From CAXRDE01 sp964342365 (lineage in GTDB: Bacteria; Cyanobacteriota; Sericytochromatia; UBA7694), in contig CAYFGW010000001.1 in assembly GCA_964342365.1 (NCBI GenBank), positions 17,572 through 81,571 of the forward strand: a stretch of 64,000 nucleotides of DNA, read 5' to 3'. Of this stretch, positions 28,739 to 38,156 are shown piece by piece. Made by a program: the position numbers and the translations under genes. The first letter of the stretch is position 1, and each line of letters begins with the position of its first letter. The notes beneath the pieces were generated by a model that had not been told where the DNA came from, ran no database searches, and saw only the letters and a program-made list of their open reading frames with translations.

Positions 28739-28744
28739 TACACT
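28739..28744 (+). promoter_or_regulatory. -10 box (TACACT) of priA, possibly leaderless
   Basis: TACACT ends 7 nt before the ATG at 28752, so the transcript may begin at the start codon. There is no Shine-Dalgarno site. It sits right behind the previous terminator. Confidence 0.4.
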
Positions 28745-28751
28745 GCGCTGT

Positions 28752-31184
28752 ATGTTAGTGTGTGCAGACGTTCTCATTGAGGCCCTTCCGGCTCATATAG
28801 AACGCAATATTTTCACCTATACCCTGCCTGAAGATTTGCAAGCCCGAACGCTCACCGGTATGGAGGTGGTGGTGCCTTTTGGGCGTCAACACCGTGTGGG
28901 CTATGTGCTACGCACCTATAAAAAGTACGATGCGGATCTTGAAGATGTAAAGCTCAAGCCCATTTTACGTATTACCGGCAAACAGGGCATGGATGCGGTT
29001 TACCTGGAATGGCTACAGTATATTTCTCGTTATTACCTCAGCTCTTTTAGCCAGGTGGTGACCACCGCCATTCCCCGTCGTCTGAGTACCCGCATTAAAA
29101 AGATTGTGAAACCCACTCAGGACGCTGCTACTTTCTGGGAAACTTTACAAACAGAGCACGGCCGTCAGGCAGAATTTATGGACTTTGGTGCCTATCTCAT
29201 TTCTGCAGCGCCCCGTTGGAAAACCCTGCTGGGCATTAAGCGTAAATACGGAGAAAAGGGTAAGCAATGGCTGGCCTACTTTGAAAAACAGGGCTGGGTG
29301 AAGACCGTTGAAGATCTGACGCCTGCTGCACAGGCCAAGACCCAGCTGGCGGTGTATTACGTTAAAACCCCTGATGCCATGAGCGAAAGACAGTACCAGC
29401 TTCTGGATGCCCTCAAAGCTCAGGACAGTTACAGTTTGCTGCAACCTTTTTTACAGTCCCATAAAACCACAGCTGCCACCTTGCGACGTATGGAAGAGAT
29501 GGGGGCCGTCAAGATTGCCTCTGCACGGGTACTCCGAACGCCTGAAAGCAACAACGTGGGCAGAAAACCGCTGCAAACCCTCACACCCTTGCAGCAAGGG
29601 GTGCTGAATCAGTTGCTGCAAGCCATTGAACATCCTGACGGAAAGCCTGTGCTGATTCACGGAGTCACGGGCAGTGGCAAAACCGAAATTTATTTACACG
29701 CTCTTCACCACGTACTGGCCGCGGGAGGAACCGGTATGTTCCTGGTGCCCGAAATTGGTTTGACCTCTCAGATGCTTCGTCGCTGTCGGGCGGTGTTTGG
29801 AAATCAGGTGGCCATTTTACATAGCGAATTGTCTACCGGAGAGTATTTAGACGAGTGGCAGCGGCTACAAAAGGGAGATGCTCGCATCGTGTTAGGAGCG
29901 CGGTCGGCTATTTTTGCGCCCATGCCCCGACTGCGTTTAATTATTCTCGATGAAGAGCACGAAAATGCTTATAAACAGGACAGTGGTCTGCGTTATGATG
30001 CCCGTCTACTGGCACAAATGAGAATGCGCTTACACAAAGGCACGGTGGTTTTTGGGAGTGCTACCCCACGGGTAGAAGCTTATTATCAGTCACAACGGCA
30101 GCGCTGGAAATACCTCAGTTTGCCAGAACGGGTTCATCAGCGTCCCATGCCTCCCGTACAGTTGGTGGATATGCGTCAGGAGCAGGCCCGTGAAAATCAC
30201 GGTGCGATTAGTTTGGCTCTAAAGCGTGCTTTAGAACATGTGTTGCAGCGTCATGAGCAGGCTATTTTGTTATTGAACCGCCGCGGGTACAGTAACAGTT
30301 GGCTCTGTAGAGACTGCGGAGAAGCCGTGGGCTGTCCGCTGTGCTCTGTGGGGTTGACCTATCATCGTCACGAACGCCAGCTCAAATGTCATTATTGCGA
30401 TCATCGTCGATCGCCGCCTGAGGTGTGTCCCGGGTGCCACAGCGAAAAAATTAGTGGTTTTGGTCTGGGCACGCAAAAACTTGAAGAAATGTTAAAGCGT
30501 CTTTTTCCGGGGTGTCGCACCCTGCGCATGGACAGAGATACCACCACGGAAAAAAATGCGCACAGCCATCTTTTACAGCGCTTCGGACGGGGAGAAGCAG
30601 ATATTTTAATTGGTACCCAGATGGTGGCCAAGGGACTAGACTTTCCCCGGGTGACATTGGTGGGCATTCTGGCAGCAGATATGGCCCTTAACCTGCCGGA
30701 TTTTCGGGCGGGAGAGCGAACCTTTCAATTGTTAACCCAGGCCGCAGGCCGCGCCGGGCGGAGTGAATTAGAAGGTCGTATCGTTTTACAAACCTATGCC
30801 CCGGAGCATCCCGCGATTCAATTTGCGCTGAAGCATGACTATGTGGGCTTTTATCATGAAGAAATTCTGGAGCGACGAGATCTGAGCTATCCGCCCTTTG
30901 GTCAGGTGGCGCGTCTTTTGTTTGCGGATCCCGACCATACTAAAACCCATCGGATTGCGGGTGCCTTTGTGGATGAACTTACCCGTCGCGGAGACGACGA
31001 TTTACGGATCTTGGGCCCTGTAGACGCCCCTCTGGAACAATTGCAGTCCTTATATCGGGTACACGCTTTGATTAAACATCCGCATATGAAAAGCATTAAA
31101 CCCCTGATGCGAACCCTTCTTTATAAGTATGGAAAACAGCTCCAGCGGCTCATTCTGGATATTGATCCCTATAGTATGCTGTGA
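28752..31184 (+). CDS. priA: primosomal replication helicase PriA
   Basis: Reloads the replisome at stalled or repaired forks. 810 residues. The N-terminal 3'-end-binding domain carries VVVPFGRQHRVGYVLRTYKK. Walker A is GVTGSGKTEIY, Walker B with DEEH is LIILDEEHENAYKQ, and motif III-VI segments include GTQMVAKGLDFP and QAAGRAGRSELEG. Two zinc-binding sets of cysteines (CRDCGEAVGCPLC, then CHYCDHRRSPPEVCPGC) insert in the helicase core, as in the family. Length and motif order are normal. No primosome partner is nearby. The gene begins without a Shine-Dalgarno site. Confidence 0.97.
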   Translation: MLVCADVLIEALPAHIERNIFTYTLPEDLQARTLTGMEVVVPFGRQHRVGYVLRTYKKYDADLEDVKLKPILRITGKQGMDAVYLEWLQYISRYYLSSFSQVVTTAIPRRLSTRIKKIVKPTQDAATFWETLQTEHGRQAEFMDFGAYLISAAPRWKTLLGIKRKYGEKGKQWLAYFEKQGWVKTVEDLTPAAQAKTQLAVYYVKTPDAMSERQYQLLDALKAQDSYSLLQPFLQSHKTTAATLRRMEEMGAVKIASARVLRTPESNNVGRKPLQTLTPLQQGVLNQLLQAIEHPDGKPVLIHGVTGSGKTEIYLHALHHVLAAGGTGMFLVPEIGLTSQMLRRCRAVFGNQVAILHSELSTGEYLDEWQRLQKGDARIVLGARSAIFAPMPRLRLIILDEEHENAYKQDSGLRYDARLLAQMRMRLHKGTVVFGSATPRVEAYYQSQRQRWKYLSLPERVHQRPMPPVQLVDMRQEQARENHGAISLALKRALEHVLQRHEQAILLLNRRGYSNSWLCRDCGEAVGCPLCSVGLTYHRHERQLKCHYCDHRRSPPEVCPGCHSEKISGFGLGTQKLEEMLKRLFPGCRTLRMDRDTTTEKNAHSHLLQRFGRGEADILIGTQMVAKGLDFPRVTLVGILAADMALNLPDFRAGERTFQLLTQAAGRAGRSELEGRIVLQTYAPEHPAIQFALKHDYVGFYHEEILERRDLSYPPFGQVARLLFADPDHTKTHRIAGAFVDELTRRGDDDLRILGPVDAPLEQLQSLYRVHALIKHPHMKSIKPLMRTLLYKYGKQLQRLILDIDPYSML

Positions 31185-31297
31185 TTTTACTATTATTTAC
31201 CACGAACTTAACCTGAGCTAAAGAAAGTTTTAGGGTTTGCGTGCCATAATAATAGAGTAAGAGATTAAAGCGTTGAGAAAAAGAGGAGAAACAAATT

Positions 31298-31930
31298 ATG
31301 CAAGTGAACAACAACCCCACTGCAAACCGCATCCAAAATGCACTGGCTCCCATTACCCAGGCAGCCAATAGCGTGAACACCGCCATGTACGGCGCTCCCC
31401 CTAGCAACCTGGGCACTGACAACTATGCCGCTACCACCGCTCGTGGTCCCGCAGCTCCTGCTCAAAAAGTACCCCTGTTTCAATTTTTTGACGACACCAT
31501 GCGTCCTCCCCACCCCGTTAACTATAAAATTGCAAACCGCCTGAACATGGTCGGCATCAATGATTCTTCTGAATTCTTAAAAGTAGCCAACACCCCTTTC
31601 AAGCGTAAAATGGTTTCCTATCTGGCCGGGGGTCTGTTCCTCAATAAACAAGACCGTCAGTATGTGGATTATCAAATTGCCGCCTGGGCCGGTCAGGCTG
31701 ACCTGATGCGTGCCGGTGCTGATTTACAAACCGCTCGCTTAGCACAGGTGAGTGGCGCTGGAGACGTTTCTATTATGTCTCGCTACCGTAACCCCGTAGA
31801 CAAAGGCGTTCTTTACGCTGCTATGGCCGCTAACGCTCTGCAATACGGCTACCACATGCCTCCCTTTTCTCAGGTGTCTCAGCTGATTGACTCTGCTTCT
31901 CAGACCCCTCCCACCGTTCGCTGGAACTAA
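31298..31930 (+). CDS. hypothetical protein, DUF4332-like helical pattern
   Basis: 210 residues with a good GAGGAG ribosome site. The N-terminal 70 residues are Asn/Ala/Pro-rich and probably disordered. The rest has regular helices: NRLNMVGINDSSEFLKVANT, DYQIAAWAGQADLMRAGADL, YAAMAANALQYG. The spacing resembles DUF4332 helix-hairpin-helix proteins, but the likeness is by eye. No enzyme motif. A strong terminator follows, and codon use is uniform, suggesting good expression. Confidence 0.65.
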   Translation: MQVNNNPTANRIQNALAPITQAANSVNTAMYGAPPSNLGTDNYAATTARGPAAPAQKVPLFQFFDDTMRPPHPVNYKIANRLNMVGINDSSEFLKVANTPFKRKMVSYLAGGLFLNKQDRQYVDYQIAAWAGQADLMRAGADLQTARLAQVSGAGDVSIMSRYRNPVDKGVLYAAMAANALQYGYHMPPFSQVSQLIDSASQTPPTVRWN

Positions 31931-31956
31931 AAATATATCTCTTATTCTCTCAACGC

Positions 31957-31981
31957 AACCCCGCAACATGCGGGGTTTTTC
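31957..31981 (+). terminator. intrinsic terminator of the 31298 gene
   Basis: An 8-bp stem (AACCCCGC 31957-31964 / GCGGGGTT 31970-31977), loop AACAT, then T-run. Confidence 0.88.
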
Positions 31982-32077
31982 TTCTGGGACATCCAGGTTT
32001 GCGAAAATTTTTGTATCGTCAAGTTCGTGAGATGGTATGATGCACACGCTGAATATTTTAAGTCATGGAGGAAAATA

Positions 32078-32407
32078 ATGGGATTTTTTAGTCGGTTATT
32101 TGGACAAGAAGAAGAAACCCCTCAGGAAGTACCTGCAGAGTATCAGGAAAAGGGGAGCACCATTCCTATTGAACGTCAGGGGCCAAATGGCGAATATGAT
32201 CAGAGTGGTCTTGCTAAACGCGTGGCTATTGCCTTTGATAATCACCCCACGCTAGACGATGTAGAAACCCTCTGGGTGGCCCAGGCCGGAACAAAAATTG
32301 TGCTGAAGGGAACGGTGCCTGAAGAACTTATTTCGCGCATGATTTCTGTGGCGCGCCATGTAGAAGGTGTATCTGAAGTCGATAGCAGTGGTGTGACAGC
32401 CGCATAA
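32078..32407 (+). CDS. small BON-domain protein
   Basis: 109 residues; the ATG at 32078 is chosen because GGAGG stands just before it. Residues 45-105 carry a BON-like pattern: LAKRVAIAFDNHPTLDDV, a strand with VLKGTVPEE, and ARHVEGVSEVDSSGV. BON domains bind membranes or lipids and are common in envelope-stress proteins. The N-terminus (MGFFSRLFG) is amphipathic and may associate with membranes; no signal peptide is seen. A shared terminator separates it from the convergent zipper gene. Confidence 0.8.
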   Translation: MGFFSRLFGQEEETPQEVPAEYQEKGSTIPIERQGPNGEYDQSGLAKRVAIAFDNHPTLDDVETLWVAQAGTKIVLKGTVPEELISRMISVARHVEGVSEVDSSGVTAA

Positions 32408-32433
32408 ATAAGACGTGTTTTGTTTCGTGCAAA

Positions 32434-32474
32434 ACGCCGCATAATCCTTATGTATTACGCGGCGTCTTTTTATA
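32434..32474. terminator. bidirectional terminator between BON gene and zipper gene
   Basis: Stem ACGCCGCATAAT / ATTACGCGGCGT (32434-32445 and 32454-32465, one mismatch), loop CCTTATGT, A-run before and T-run after. It serves both convergent genes. Confidence 0.85.
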
Positions 32475-32480
32475 TTTTAT

Positions 32481-33047
32481 TTAGAAGCCTTCGGTCATTT
32501 TGTTAGCGAGCATGCCGCCTGCCACACCGCCTGCTGCACCCGCAGCCGTAACAAGCACGGTGCCCATAACGCCCTTAACGGGGATAAAGCTGGCAATGCC
32601 TGCTGCGCCCACGCCGGTCAGACCGCCCACGGCACCGCCGATACTGTCTTTAATAACGTTACTAACGGCTTCAGAACTGTCTACCTTACCGGTAGCAACA
32701 CCCACACCGTTACCTACAGCAGATACACCCGCAGAAACCAGGGCGGAGAGTCCGGCACCTTTTAAGCCGGTGATGGCGGTGTTTTTAAGTCCGGTAACGC
32801 CGCCTTTGAGGCCGTTGCCGAAAATAGATTTCATATCAGCGTTCATTTTTGCGCCCAGTTTATAACCGGCGAAGCCCCCGCCAGCAGCATGAGAAGCCAT
32901 GGAAGAAATAGAACTGAAGTCGGTAGAGAAACCGCTGCCTCCGGTATTTTGGTCATCAGCAACGACGAAGGAATTGCTGTAAGCAGAGTTGGAAGTGGCC
33001 TGTACAGGCATATAGGATTGAGTGGACTGAATAGCTAAGCTTGACAT
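32481..33047 (-). CDS. glycine-zipper protein (paralogue of the gapped gene at 34040)
   Basis: 188 residues, no signal peptide. A Ser/Thr-rich N-terminus (about 1-40) leads into GFSTDFSSISSMASHAAGG. A long Gly/Ala/Val segment follows, with TGKVDSSEAVSNVIKDSIGG and VLVTAAGAAGGVAGGMLANK near the end. Many G-x-x-x-G spacings suit packed membrane helices. Nearly the same protein is encoded 1 kb away at 34040. The gene lies 23 bp downstream of another zipper gene at 33071, so the two form an operon. AAGGA precedes the ATG. Function unknown. Confidence 0.75.
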   Translation of the reverse strand: MSSLAIQSTQSYMPVQATSNSAYSNSFVVADDQNTGGSGFSTDFSSISSMASHAAGGGFAGYKLGAKMNADMKSIFGNGLKGGVTGLKNTAITGLKGAGLSALVSAGVSAVGNGVGVATGKVDSSEAVSNVIKDSIGGAVGGLTGVGAAGIASFIPVKGVMGTVLVTAAGAAGGVAGGMLANKMTEGF

Positions 33048-33070
33048 GATAATTTTTTCCTTCTTAATTT

Positions 33071-33811
33071 CTAGTAGCCGTAATACTGCTGAGGAGCATA
33101 GTAATTTTGTGTGGTGGCGTAATTATTATTGGTACCGCCCAGGGCATTGCTGACACCGGTGGCGACCTTATCTCTCAGGCCGCTGCCGTCAAAGAGAATA
33201 TTGACGCCCGTTGCACCCAGAGCACCGGCTGCTGCTGCACCCACGGTGGAAATCAGATTGCCGCCGGGCAGAAGCATGGAAACGGCTCCAGCGGTTAAAC
33301 CACCACCGGTACCTGCTAAAATACCGCCTACGGTATCGGCCGCCACGTTTCCGCCTGCGGCTGCATTGCTAATTTCACCACGCGAAGCGGCTGCAAAGTT
33401 TTTTACACCGGAAACCACACCCATGACACCGCCACCAATTAAGCCTGATTTCAGGCTGGCAGCGCCCAGGTTACGTAAACCAGCGCCAATGCCCTGTCCT
33501 TTGAAAGAACGAAGAGCGTCAGCGGTTTGTTGATGGGTAATGGCACCTGCGGCACCACCGGCCAGGAGAGATCCCACCAGACCGGCTTTGGGACCGCCCA
33601 GAGTGGCGGGCATGGGAGCCGGGTAGTAAGGAGCGGGTTGCTGCTGATAAGTATCGTCGGTGAAAACCGAGGCAATCTGGTTAGCAGCATGACCCACAGC
33701 ATCAATGGCTGGAATCATGGTTTCAGCGGCGCCTTGAACAGCTCCTAAATTTTGCTGCCAGGTGTTCATCGTATTAACGGCACCCTGTACGCCATTTGCA
33801 AAGTTACCCAT
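33071..33811 (-). CDS. glycine-zipper protein, divergent family member
   Basis: 246 residues from the ATG at 33811, which has AAGGAG just upstream; a longer in-frame start at 33859 is unlikely. It has a helical N-terminus (NTWQQNLGAVQGAAETMIPA), a Pro/Tyr/Gln-rich linker, then a Gly/Ala-rich stretch of about 130 residues (GGVMGVVSGVKNFAAASRGE; GTGGGLTAGAVSMLLPGG). It ends in an Asn/Tyr/Gln-rich tail (QNYYAPQQYYGY). The order of motifs in the zipper part follows the protein at 32481, so they look homologous though far diverged. First gene of a two-gene operon. Confidence 0.75.
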   Translation of the reverse strand: MGNFANGVQGAVNTMNTWQQNLGAVQGAAETMIPAIDAVGHAANQIASVFTDDTYQQQPAPYYPAPMPATLGGPKAGLVGSLLAGGAAGAITHQQTADALRSFKGQGIGAGLRNLGAASLKSGLIGGGVMGVVSGVKNFAAASRGEISNAAAGGNVAADTVGGILAGTGGGLTAGAVSMLLPGGNLISTVGAAAAGALGATGVNILFDGSGLRDKVATGVSNALGGTNNNYATTQNYYAPQQYYGY

Positions 33812-33935
33812 TTTTTTTCTCCTTACGGTTCGGTGTCTTAATATATATATCGTTTGCACCTGTAAATAACTTACCTGATCAAATTTAAGGCTGAATTAAC
33901 TTATGAGAAAAAGCAGGTTAATTTTTAAAAGAGAA

Positions 33936-33963
33936 AAAACTCCACTCAATTGAGCGGAGTTTT
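33936..33963 (-). terminator. intrinsic terminator downstream of the gapped zipper gene
   Basis: Stem AAAACTCC / GGAGTTTT (33936-33943, 33956-33963) with an inner CTCAATTGAG palindrome. The T-run on the minus strand (33934-33939) fits a terminator for the gene at 34040. Confidence 0.75.
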
Positions 33964-34039
33964 GGAGTTATCGCCCGGCGAGGACAAAGCCAGCCGATAG
34001 CATATAATCTTGGGTCTAAGGGAGTTGGTCGAAGGGGAT

Positions 34040-34523
34040 TTAGAAGCCTTCGGTCATTTTGTTGGCGAGCATGCCGCCTGCTACACCGCCTGCTGCACCG
34101 GCAGCGGTCACGAGGATGGTGCCCATAACACCTTTAACAGGAATGAAGCTGGCGATACCGGCTGCAGTTACGCCGGTCAGACCGCCTACTGCACCACCGA
34201 TGGTGTCTTTTACTACATTGCTTACTGCTTCAGAGCTATCAACTTTACCGGNNNNNNNNNNNNNNNNNNNNNNNNNNNNNNNNNNNNNNNNNNNNNNNNN
34301 NNNNNNNNNNNNNNNNNNNNNNNNNNNNNNNNNNNNNNNNNNNNNNNNNNNCACCAGCGGCGTGAGAAGCCATGGAAGAAATAGCGCTGAAGTCGGTGGA
34401 GAATCCACTGCCGCCGCCGCTGCCGTCAGAAATAACGCCGTCGCCATAAGGGTTGTAGTTAGAAGTAGAAACGGGAGGGGTATAGGGAGTAGAAGCGTAA
34501 GCGGATACGGATTGAAGTTGCAT
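34040..34523 (-). CDS. glycine-zipper protein interrupted by a 100-N assembly gap
   Basis: The 5' part (to about residue 57) reads GFSTDFSAISSMASHAAG; the 3' part reads GKVDSSEAVSNVVKDTIGG to ANKMTEGF. Both are close to the paralogue at 32481-33047. The two parts sit in different frames only because the gap is 100 bases. The paralogue has 186 bases (62 codons) at the matching place, and using 186 gives an open 189-residue protein beside 188 for the paralogue. GAGGA precedes the ATG at 34523. The gene is therefore probably intact in the organism. Function unknown. Confidence 0.75.
34252..34351. other. assembly gap of exactly 100 N
   Basis: 100 N is a common placeholder for a gap of unknown size. 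It falls inside a gene with a near-identical copy about 1.5 kb away, a typical place for short-read assembly to break. Confidence 0.98.
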
Positions 34524-34679
34524 AATAAAGTTGTCCTCTTTATAGTGTTTTGAAAGTGTTGTCAGAATACGGTGAGAATGATCTCAGAGGATCCTGCACT
34601 TATTCATGTTATATAGAGGTTAAATTAAGATCTTGCTTATGTTAAGTTATGGTTTGTTTTTATTGTGGTTAATTAAAGG

Positions 34680-36125
34680 TTAAGATTCTAGCTTGCATAG
34701 CTGTTGATTAAATTGACGCATGGTGTGAACGGGATCCGGAGTTTTAAAAACGGAAGAGCCAATCACCACCACATTTGCCCCGGCTTCAATCACGCCGGGC
34801 AGCGTGTTTTCATCAATACCGCCATCCACCTGAATGAGGAAGTCTAGCTTTTGTTGTGTTCTCCACTGGTGCAATGTGGCAATTTTATCCAGGGCCACGG
34901 GCATAAACTTTTGGCCGCCAAAGCCTGGTTCTACAGACATAACCAGCACCAGGGACACATGCTTTACGAGGGGTTCTAAGACCTGCACATCCGTCCCTGG
35001 CTTAACGGTGATACCTGGTAACATGCCCAGGTCTTTGATCTTCTTGAGCAGGGTCAGCGGATCATCACTGGCTTCATAATGTACCGTCACGCGATCACAG
35101 CCCGCTTTGGCAAAATCTTCCAAATAATCTTGCGGGTTATCCATCATCAAATGGGCATCAAATACCTGATTGGAATATTTGCGCAGGGCTTTTATGACCG
35201 GTGGGCCAATGGTCAAATTGGGCACAAAATGTCCGTCCATCACGTCCAGGTGTACCCAGGGAGCTCCGCCGATGCGGATCTGTTCGAGGGCTTCTCGCAA
35301 ACATCCAAAGTCTGCAGAAAGTACGGAAGGAGCCAGATACAGGTTTTGGGGTTGCGGCAAATCCGCCGGAGAGAAATCGAAAAAATTTCGCGCGGCTTCA
35401 GACATTTCGAGGGTTTTTGAGGTTTTGACCTGAAGTGCTTCCAGGGCTTTCCGCGCGGCGTCGTGACCTGCCGCTTGTTTAGAAGAGCCCTTTCCTACAC
35501 CGGTGAAACGATTCGCCACGCTGACTTCCACCTCAAACTCCGGAACGTGCACTGGTGTGGTTTTGGGCAAGTCCGTATACACTGGGAGCGATTTAAATGC
35601 GGACTGGGTGTATTCCTGAAGTCGTTTTTTGTAATTTTCGTTGTTGCCTGCTTTGCCTTCTAAAGCCAGTTGTAACTCGTGCTGCATTAAATTCAGAATG
35701 GTGCGTGTGGCGGAATCAAAATCCAGGGAAATGCTGATGGCTCCAAAAAGAGATTCCAGAATATTGGCCAGCATGGAGTCTTTGATATTGCTCTGTAAGC
35801 CTTTGCCCACAATGGCATATTCTTCCAACCCCACCTGTCGCCCCACTTTGGCCAATGCCTTATTGGAAACCACATAGGAACGAACGGCCGTCATTTCGCC
35901 TTCGTTTAAATCCAGGTAATCATAGAGCCACTGAGACAGGCTCACTTTGAGAAATGCGTCTCCCAGAAATTCCAGACGTTCGTTATGGGCGTCGTTCAGA
36001 CGTTTTTTTTCTGACATCACCGAGGAATGGGTCAGGGCCTGTTGTAAAAGATCGCGCTTGATACTCTGTGGATGCAGTCCCAGAGACTGCAGTAACTTTC
36101 CGTAATCCTGAGAAGGTTGTGTCAT
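34680..36125 (-). CDS. fusion of ribonuclease III and ribulose-phosphate 3-epimerase
   Basis: 481 residues joining two enzymes. Residues 1-155 are the RNase III catalytic domain: NERLEFLGDAFL with catalytic Glu52 and Asp56, then MLANILESLFGAI with Glu124; the place of the usual second Asp is Asn121, a change I believe is common. Residues 165-232 form a double-stranded-RNA-binding domain (VANRFTGVGKGSSKQAAGHD). A 28-residue linker follows. Residues 262-481 are a complete Rpe: APSVLSADF, HLDVMDGHFVPN (His292, Asp294), FDAHLMM (His325), MSVEPGFGGQ and QVDGGI (Asp434). An internal start at Met241 has no good ribosome site. The SD-like GGGGAG lies before the ATG. Each half would keep its usual job (dsRNA processing; ribulose-5-P to xylulose-5-P). 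It follows tlyA and the sigma factor on the same strand. Confidence 0.93.
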   Translation of the reverse strand: MTQPSQDYGKLLQSLGLHPQSIKRDLLQQALTHSSVMSEKKRLNDAHNERLEFLGDAFLKVSLSQWLYDYLDLNEGEMTAVRSYVVSNKALAKVGRQVGLEEYAIVGKGLQSNIKDSMLANILESLFGAISISLDFDSATRTILNLMQHELQLALEGKAGNNENYKKRLQEYTQSAFKSLPVYTDLPKTTPVHVPEFEVEVSVANRFTGVGKGSSKQAAGHDAARKALEALQVKTSKTLEMSEAARNFFDFSPADLPQPQNLYLAPSVLSADFGCLREALEQIRIGGAPWVHLDVMDGHFVPNLTIGPPVIKALRKYSNQVFDAHLMMDNPQDYLEDFAKAGCDRVTVHYEASDDPLTLLKKIKDLGMLPGITVKPGTDVQVLEPLVKHVSLVLVMSVEPGFGGQKFMPVALDKIATLHQWRTQQKLDFLIQVDGGIDENTLPGVIEAGANVVVIGSSVFKTPDPVHTMRQFNQQLCKLES

Positions 36126-36182
36126 GAGGGGCTCCCCTATTTAATGTAGTGTGTTTAATGTGGTGTTGTGAGGTTTTCTCAA

Positions 36183-36977
36183 TTATACGTAAGATTCAAG
36201 CTCGAGGGAGTGGAGTGCGGGTTGAGGTTTAAAATGACCCAGAAACTCCACGTTTCCGGTTTTTCCCGTAATAGGTGAACGCATTAAATCATGTAAAAAC
36301 CAGCCGGTGGCAGCAGCTTCGTCCTGAATGCTTTGCAGGACTGCCAGATGGGCCGCGGGTGAAGCCACAATGCCCTTTTTATTTTCGCTGCGCGGCGCCT
36401 CAAACTGTGGCTTGATTAAACTCACCATTTCAGCATCGGCGGTGACCAGTGCTTTAAACACGGGAAAAATTTTGGCAATGGAAATGAAAGAAACGTCCAT
36501 GACAATCAGGCTGGCCCGCACACTGGCCCGCTCACTTTCATTTTCACCATAAAGAATATCAGGTGTCAGATAACGGGCGTTGACTTTTTCCATCACTTTG
36601 ACCCGTTCGTCCTGTCTCAGTTTCCAGGCGATCTGGTTATAGCCCACATCTACGGCATACACAAAGGCGGCTCCTGCTTGTAATAAACAATCGGTGAACC
36701 CGCCGGTGGAAGCCCCGATGTCCAGCGCAACTCGACCTTCAGGATTCACCTGAAAGGTGTTGAGCGCCCCCTCCATTTTTAAGCCTCCGCGACTGACATA
36801 GGGGCAAAGACCCCCTTTGATCACCAGTTTTTCGGGCAGGGCCTTGATTTTAGTACCCGGCTTATCAAGCCGTTGGGTATCATCGAATACCAATCCTGCC
36901 ATAACAGCGGCGCGGGCCTTCTCCCGCGAAGGGAAAAGGCCCGCTTCTACTAACAGTAGATCCAGACGCTGTCGCAT
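36183..36977 (-). CDS. TlyA-family S4-domain rRNA 2'-O-methyltransferase
   Basis: 264 residues from ATG 36977, which follows the sigma gene's stop by one base; a longer in-frame reading adds 33 unlikely residues inside the sigma gene. An S4 RNA-binding domain (QRLDLLLVEAGLFPSREKAR, VSRGGLK) leads into an FtsJ-like methyltransferase: ALDIGASTGGFTDCLLQAGA (SAM binding), AVDVGYNQIAWKL and IVMDVSFIS. The family methylates ribosomal RNA and was first described as haemolysin TlyA. It is coupled to the sigma factor upstream and lies 57 bp from the fusion gene downstream. Confidence 0.92.
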   Translation of the reverse strand: MRQRLDLLLVEAGLFPSREKARAAVMAGLVFDDTQRLDKPGTKIKALPEKLVIKGGLCPYVSRGGLKMEGALNTFQVNPEGRVALDIGASTGGFTDCLLQAGAAFVYAVDVGYNQIAWKLRQDERVKVMEKVNARYLTPDILYGENESERASVRASLIVMDVSFISIAKIFPVFKALVTADAEMVSLIKPQFEAPRSENKKGIVASPAAHLAVLQSIQDEAAATGWFLHDLMRSPITGKTGNVEFLGHFKPQPALHSLELESYV

Positions 36978-36978
36978 T

Positions 36979-37974
<996 letters not shown>

Positions 37975-38144
37975 AAAAAATTATCAACAGTCTCCTTCGC
38001 TCAAATGCCAATTACGGGCGATCTTAATTCGATTCTTAAGTTGCAACCATTTATGGTATCACAGCTATAAAAAAGAAGTCAAAGTAATAGAGATAACTCA
38101 TTTTAAATAGGGTGCAAGCGACTCGGTATAAAGTGATTTCAGGC

Positions 38145-38150
38145 TAGAAT
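38145..38150 (+). promoter_or_regulatory. -10 box (TAGAAT) of a possibly leaderless transcript
   Basis: TAGAAT ends 6 nt before the ATG at 38157. There is no Shine-Dalgarno site. It lies in the divergent region between the sigma factor and this gene. Confidence 0.4.
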
Positions 38151-38156
38151 AAACAT

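Noticed and set aside
34010..34553. Plus-strand frames across the N gap
   Set aside because: They exist only because N codons are open; the minus-strand frames match the paralogue.
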